Assembly: GCF_903166585.1 (NCBI RefSeq)
Contig: NZ_CAESCM010000006.1
Coordinates: 124,001 to 188,000 of the forward strand
DNA: 64,000 nucleotides
Origin: Pedobacter ghigonis
Lineage (GTDB): Bacteria > Bacteroidota > Bacteroidia > Sphingobacteriales > Sphingobacteriaceae
Direction: 5' to 3'
Position numbers and translations under genes: made by a program. Under the pieces are notes generated by a model, which did no database searches, was not told the DNA's origin, and worked only from the letters and a program-made list of their open reading frames with translations. Of the stretch, positions 61,801 to 64,000 are shown in pieces. The first letter of the stretch is position 1, and every line of letters begins with the position of its first letter.

Positions 61801-64000
61801 TTAACCTGTCGCCAAAGCAAAGTATTGTAAGTATTAAGCCCGATGAAAACTACGAGAATGGCTTTGCAGTGCAGTTTACCATGGTGCACGAAGGTACGGT
61901 TTACAATTCGATGCAGCATGTCAGCATTTTTGATCCTAAAAAGGAGCTTGATATTAAATTTTTAACCTTCAGGAATAAACTGCAACCTGGCGAAAAGGAA
62001 AGCTGGAAGTTGCAGATCAGCAACAACAACGGCGAAAAACAAATGGCCGAAATGATTGCCACACTTTACGATGCGAGCCTGGATGATTTGAGAGGAATGA
62101 ACTGGAACACTTATTTGCAAACCAGTTTTAACTACTATTTCTACAATTGGAATTTTAATGTCAACAATAAAACTAACCCCGATTATTTATGGTTTTTGAG
62201 GCAAAATTACGATTATGCAGCAGTTATCCGCAATTACGAAAGCCTCAATTTGTTCGGTTACAATTATTATGGCGGTTATAATTACGCTTACCGCAATTAC
62301 ATCAATAACATTCAGAAAGCCAGAAAGAAAGGTTTACAGCCAGAAGCCATCCAAAAACTCGCCGAGTTAGAAAAGGGTAAACTGACCTACGGTGTGGTTT
62401 TCGATGATCAGGGAGAAACGTTGCCAGGCGTGCAAATCAGATCTGGTAAATCGGTAACCACCACCAATGTATTTGGAATTTACACCATTGATGCCAAAGC
62501 AGGCGATAAGTTAAGTTTTTCATATATCGGTTATAAGAATTACACCGGAGTTGTGGGGAGTAAAAAGCGGATGGATGTTACCCTGAAACCGGATGGACAG
62601 GCGTTAAATGAAGTAGTGGTTGCGGGCTATGCTTCAAAGCAAAAGAAAAGCATGACTGGTTCTGTTACTCAGATATCGAGTGCACCATTAAATGCTAAGG
62701 CGGCTGCATCAAATGCTATTTATGGTAGCAGATCTGCAGATAATGAGATTTTTGCAATGGCAGGTGAAGATAAATCGCCTACGTTGCGTCAGGAAATTGA
62801 AGCCAGTTCCTATAAAAAAACAGAGATTGTTGCCCGTACCAATTTCAACGAGCTTGCATTTTTTTATCCGCAATTACTAACCGATACCAATGGCGAAATC
62901 AAGATCGAGTTTACCATTCCGCAGTCGTTAACGCGTTATAAAATGATGGGTTTCGCTCACACCAAAGATTTAAGAACTGCATCGGTTACCAAAGAACTGG
63001 TTACACAAAAGCAACTGGCCATTGCCATTAATACGCCAAGATTTTTCCGTGAGGGCGATACGATATTGCTAAGTGCTAAACTGAACAATTTAGCAGGGAA
63101 AAAACTGGATGGCAAAGCAAGCCTGGCTTTAACCGATGCGTTAACGGGCAAACCAATCCAGATTTTCGGCCTGGCAGATAAGGCAGAGAAAGCTTTTGAG
63201 GTTGACAATGAAGGTAGCTCGGTTTTGAAGTGGACTTTGATTATCCCTTCGGGCATCAATGCCATTACTTATAAAGTTCTGGCACAAAGTGGCAAGTTTA
63301 GCGATGGCGAAGAAAATACCATTCCGGTGTTACCCAACGCCATGTTGGTTACCGAAAGTATGTCGGTAAATGTGCGGGGCAATAGTACTAAAACATTTAA
63401 TATGGAGAAACTCGAAAAATCGGGTACTTCAAAAACCTTGCGCAACCAAAGTTTAACCTTCGAGTTTACCTCAAATCCGGTTTGGTATGCTGTACAAGCC
63501 TTACCTTACCTGATGGAGTACCCTTACGAGTGTGCAGAGCAAACTTTTAGCCGCTTTTATGCCAATAGCTTTGCTACCGGGATTATCAATTCTTCGCCAA
63601 AAATTAAAACAGTTTTTGAGCAATGGAAAAACAGTAATAACGGCGAGGCGCTTTTATCCAATCTGGAGAAAAACCAGGAATTAAAATCAGTTTTACTCGA
63701 AGAAACGCCATGGGTACGCAACGCTGATAATGAAAAGGAACGTAAAAAACGCTTGGCGGTGCTTTTCGATTTAAACCAGATGACTTATGAACTGAAAAAC
63801 AATTATGATAAATTGGCTAAAATGCAATATAACAATGGCGCTTTTCCGTGGTTCACCGGTATGAAAGAAGACCGGTACATTACCCAGCATATTGTTTTAG
63901 GCATGGGCCAGTTAAAAAAGCTGAAAATGGTTGATGAAAAGGCCTATCCGGGTTTTAATACCATACTCAATAAAGCCATTGCTTATTTGGATGCACAATT
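58812..64000 (+). CDS. Large alpha-2-macroglobulin family protein with SusC-like insert (3' end outside window)
   Basis: The frame is open from ATG 58812 to the window end (over 1,725 codons). It begins with a signal peptide (MNLFLRFFASLICAFLLSLN, then VSAQ), a helical N-terminal domain (to about 370), and MG domains including the MG2 motif VVLFTDRPIYRPGQTIYYKG (about 578-597). Residues about 1096-1166 are very rich in Tyr and Asn. Then comes a CarboxypepD_reg-like module (about 1190-1262) with NEVVVAGYASKQKKSMTGSV, the start of a SusC plug, before the A2M core (NFNELAFFYPQLLTDTNGEI at about 1343) and a thioester motif CAEQ near 1574. Such proteins trap proteases by a bait region and thioester. 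The inserted modules occupy the place of the bait. Confidence 0.85.
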   Translation, partial: MNLFLRFFASLICAFLLSLNVSAQQYTFDDFYRVDSIANRAQPRDALALIEKISKQAHETHNTPLIIKSVIYRMMFQSYLEEDAFDKILIDLRKDISMVKQPEKSILQSLLAETYWNYLRENNWQIMQRTQVQGDIGDNIKTWDIKKLNNETVKYYLLSLNEVALLQQTKVDVLDAVLAGDKSNRNFRPTLYDLLAHRAIDVFSNTQISLTTYNDELLDRNNLALLGSRPDFLAVKLPADSTSFKVQALQLFKNLISLHQNSNNLAALADADLKRLKFVSQYFMGDNQEAVAAALSRLAEQSTGSEVYADILYEQAVIHKNAQLLIDTNKQNLIAAVALAEKAINSYPKSIGAKNAKNLITQIKSSQLTIQTKAYVQPDKAAQLHLSYKNVDTVVFRLVKTPEYNNEYRQIDNKKEFFDFLKNKKILKEWVVVVPKTSDYQSHTLIDKMDGLPFNDYTLIGQAINRAQPDTVYSMINFKVTAMAVINRVNIDKHEYFVSQLSNGAPLKNVKIQQQRYDYNTRKFVNGALISTNDKGYASTNEINNNMSWALFTLGKDELKLNISNYSNYREAEDDSRVVLFTDRPIYRPGQTIYYKGLCLLSKDGKNKIEVNKTLQVYFKDANGKEITSVSATSNDYGTFQGSFSIPMGKLNGRMIIGTEDGEIGVQVEEYKRPTFEVVFDKPNQRYKLNDSIKVMGKANAFSGYAVSNASVNYKIFRRALYDYRLNYTEQAAIYGSRAFERKQMAIGKTVTKAGGKFDITFFAKATDTRQNYSYDIEVEVIDLNGETRAKTTSINVGQKDINLNVSGEQVIYMSNKSDSLAFWVSNLNNEPIKANVKAEWSLLQAPLRLMNKSPFYAENYAMTKEEFIKIFQDEDYNNELEVAKWPVKSVELKQNPTVKNGKGILEFSQRDLKPGYYKINLTAINEQNDTTKVDRYVVVYHEQPAQIQSSTEWISTETNVIRPGESAVFRLAGLSNDSKGYYEVYYRDSVTRKVWLNLSPKQSIVSIKPDENYENGFAVQFTMVHEGTVYNSMQHVSIFDPKKELDIKFLTFRNKLQPGEKESWKLQISNNNGEKQMAEMIATLYDASLDDLRGMNWNTYLQTSFNYYFYNWNFNVNNKTNPDYLWFLRQNYDYAAVIRNYESLNLFGYNYYGGYNYAYRNYINNIQKARKKGLQPEAIQKLAELEKGKLTYGVVFDDQGETLPGVQIRSGKSVTTTNVFGIYTIDAKAGDKLSFSYIGYKNYTGVVGSKKRMDVTLKPDGQALNEVVVAGYASKQKKSMTGSVTQISSAPLNAKAAASNAIYGSRSADNEIFAMAGEDKSPTLRQEIEASSYKKTEIVARTNFNELAFFYPQLLTDTNGEIKIEFTIPQSLTRYKMMGFAHTKDLRTASVTKELVTQKQLAIAINTPRFFREGDTILLSAKLNNLAGKKLDGKASLALTDALTGKPIQIFGLADKAEKAFEVDNEGSSVLKWTLIIPSGINAITYKVLAQSGKFSDGEENTIPVLPNAMLVTESMSVNVRGNSTKTFNMEKLEKSGTSKTLRNQSLTFEFTSNPVWYAVQALPYLMEYPYECAEQTFSRFYANSFATGIINSSPKIKTVFEQWKNSNNGEALLSNLEKNQELKSVLLEETPWVRNADNEKERKKRLAVLFDLNQMTYELKNNYDKLAKMQYNNGAFPWFTGMKEDRYITQHIVLGMGQLKKLKMVDEKAYPGFNTILNKAIAYLDAQ

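Overview
The window looks like chromosomal DNA of a Bacteroidota bacterium of the family Sphingobacteriaceae, most likely Pedobacter or a close relative. The reasons are AT-leaning DNA, a SusC/SusD polysaccharide locus, several TonB-linked outer-membrane proteins, promoters of the TTTG/TAnnTTTG type, a bacillithiol-type YtxJ protein, and many short mosaic repeats between genes. I saw no phage, insertion sequence, rRNA operon, CRISPR array or plasmid feature. The assignment rests on protein family resemblance read by eye, not on a search.

Layout. 1-5 kb: a broken RND/MMPL exporter cut by the window edge, recO, two identical tRNA-Val genes with their own promoter and terminators, then a cluster of UbiA-like membrane protein, SAM methyltransferase and thioredoxin-reductase-like flavoprotein. 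5-12 kb: an APC amino-acid permease, a PadR-PspC envelope-stress pair and an outer-membrane beta-barrel protein. 12-20 kb: small secreted and hypothetical proteins (lipoprotein, DUF4189-FISUMP protein, SMI1/KNR4, DUF6261), a FUSC membrane protein and an SGNH hydrolase, separated by long repeat-rich gaps.

19.9-32.2 kb is the most coherent block: a membrane-spanning sensor-regulator without kinase, SusC, SusD, an intrinsic terminator, a GH30 glucanase, a GH5 glycosidase and, 15 bp later, a seven-haem cytochrome c. The enzymes point to beta-1,6-linked (fungal or algal) glucan as substrate. A second TonB receptor with its DUF4249 lipoprotein, a 2-hydroxyacid dehydrogenase and a secreted MG2/plug-domain protein follow to 39 kb.

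39-50 kb: nitroreductase, an overlapping operon of two rhomboids and an endonuclease/phosphatase-fold protein, mutL with eroded endonuclease motifs, a membrane HTH regulator, a YtcJ-like amidohydrolase overlapping an unusual GH3-C/beta-lactamase fusion, and a secreted protein. 50-64 kb: a Crp/Fnr sensor domain fused to the tail of a sterol desaturase (probable deletion scar), DUF6929 protein, 2OG-Fe oxygenase, periplasmic MsrA, VOC protein, a lipoprotein, malate:quinone oxidoreductase, YtxJ, a 40-residue lipoprotein, ribH, and a very large alpha-2-macroglobulin-like protein running off the end.

Three small genes (54, 58 and 40 residues) were read directly from gaps. The best leads for a second look are the Crp-desaturase chimera, the cytochrome in the glucan locus, the A2M protein with a SusC-like insert, and the recurring intergenic hairpin modules.
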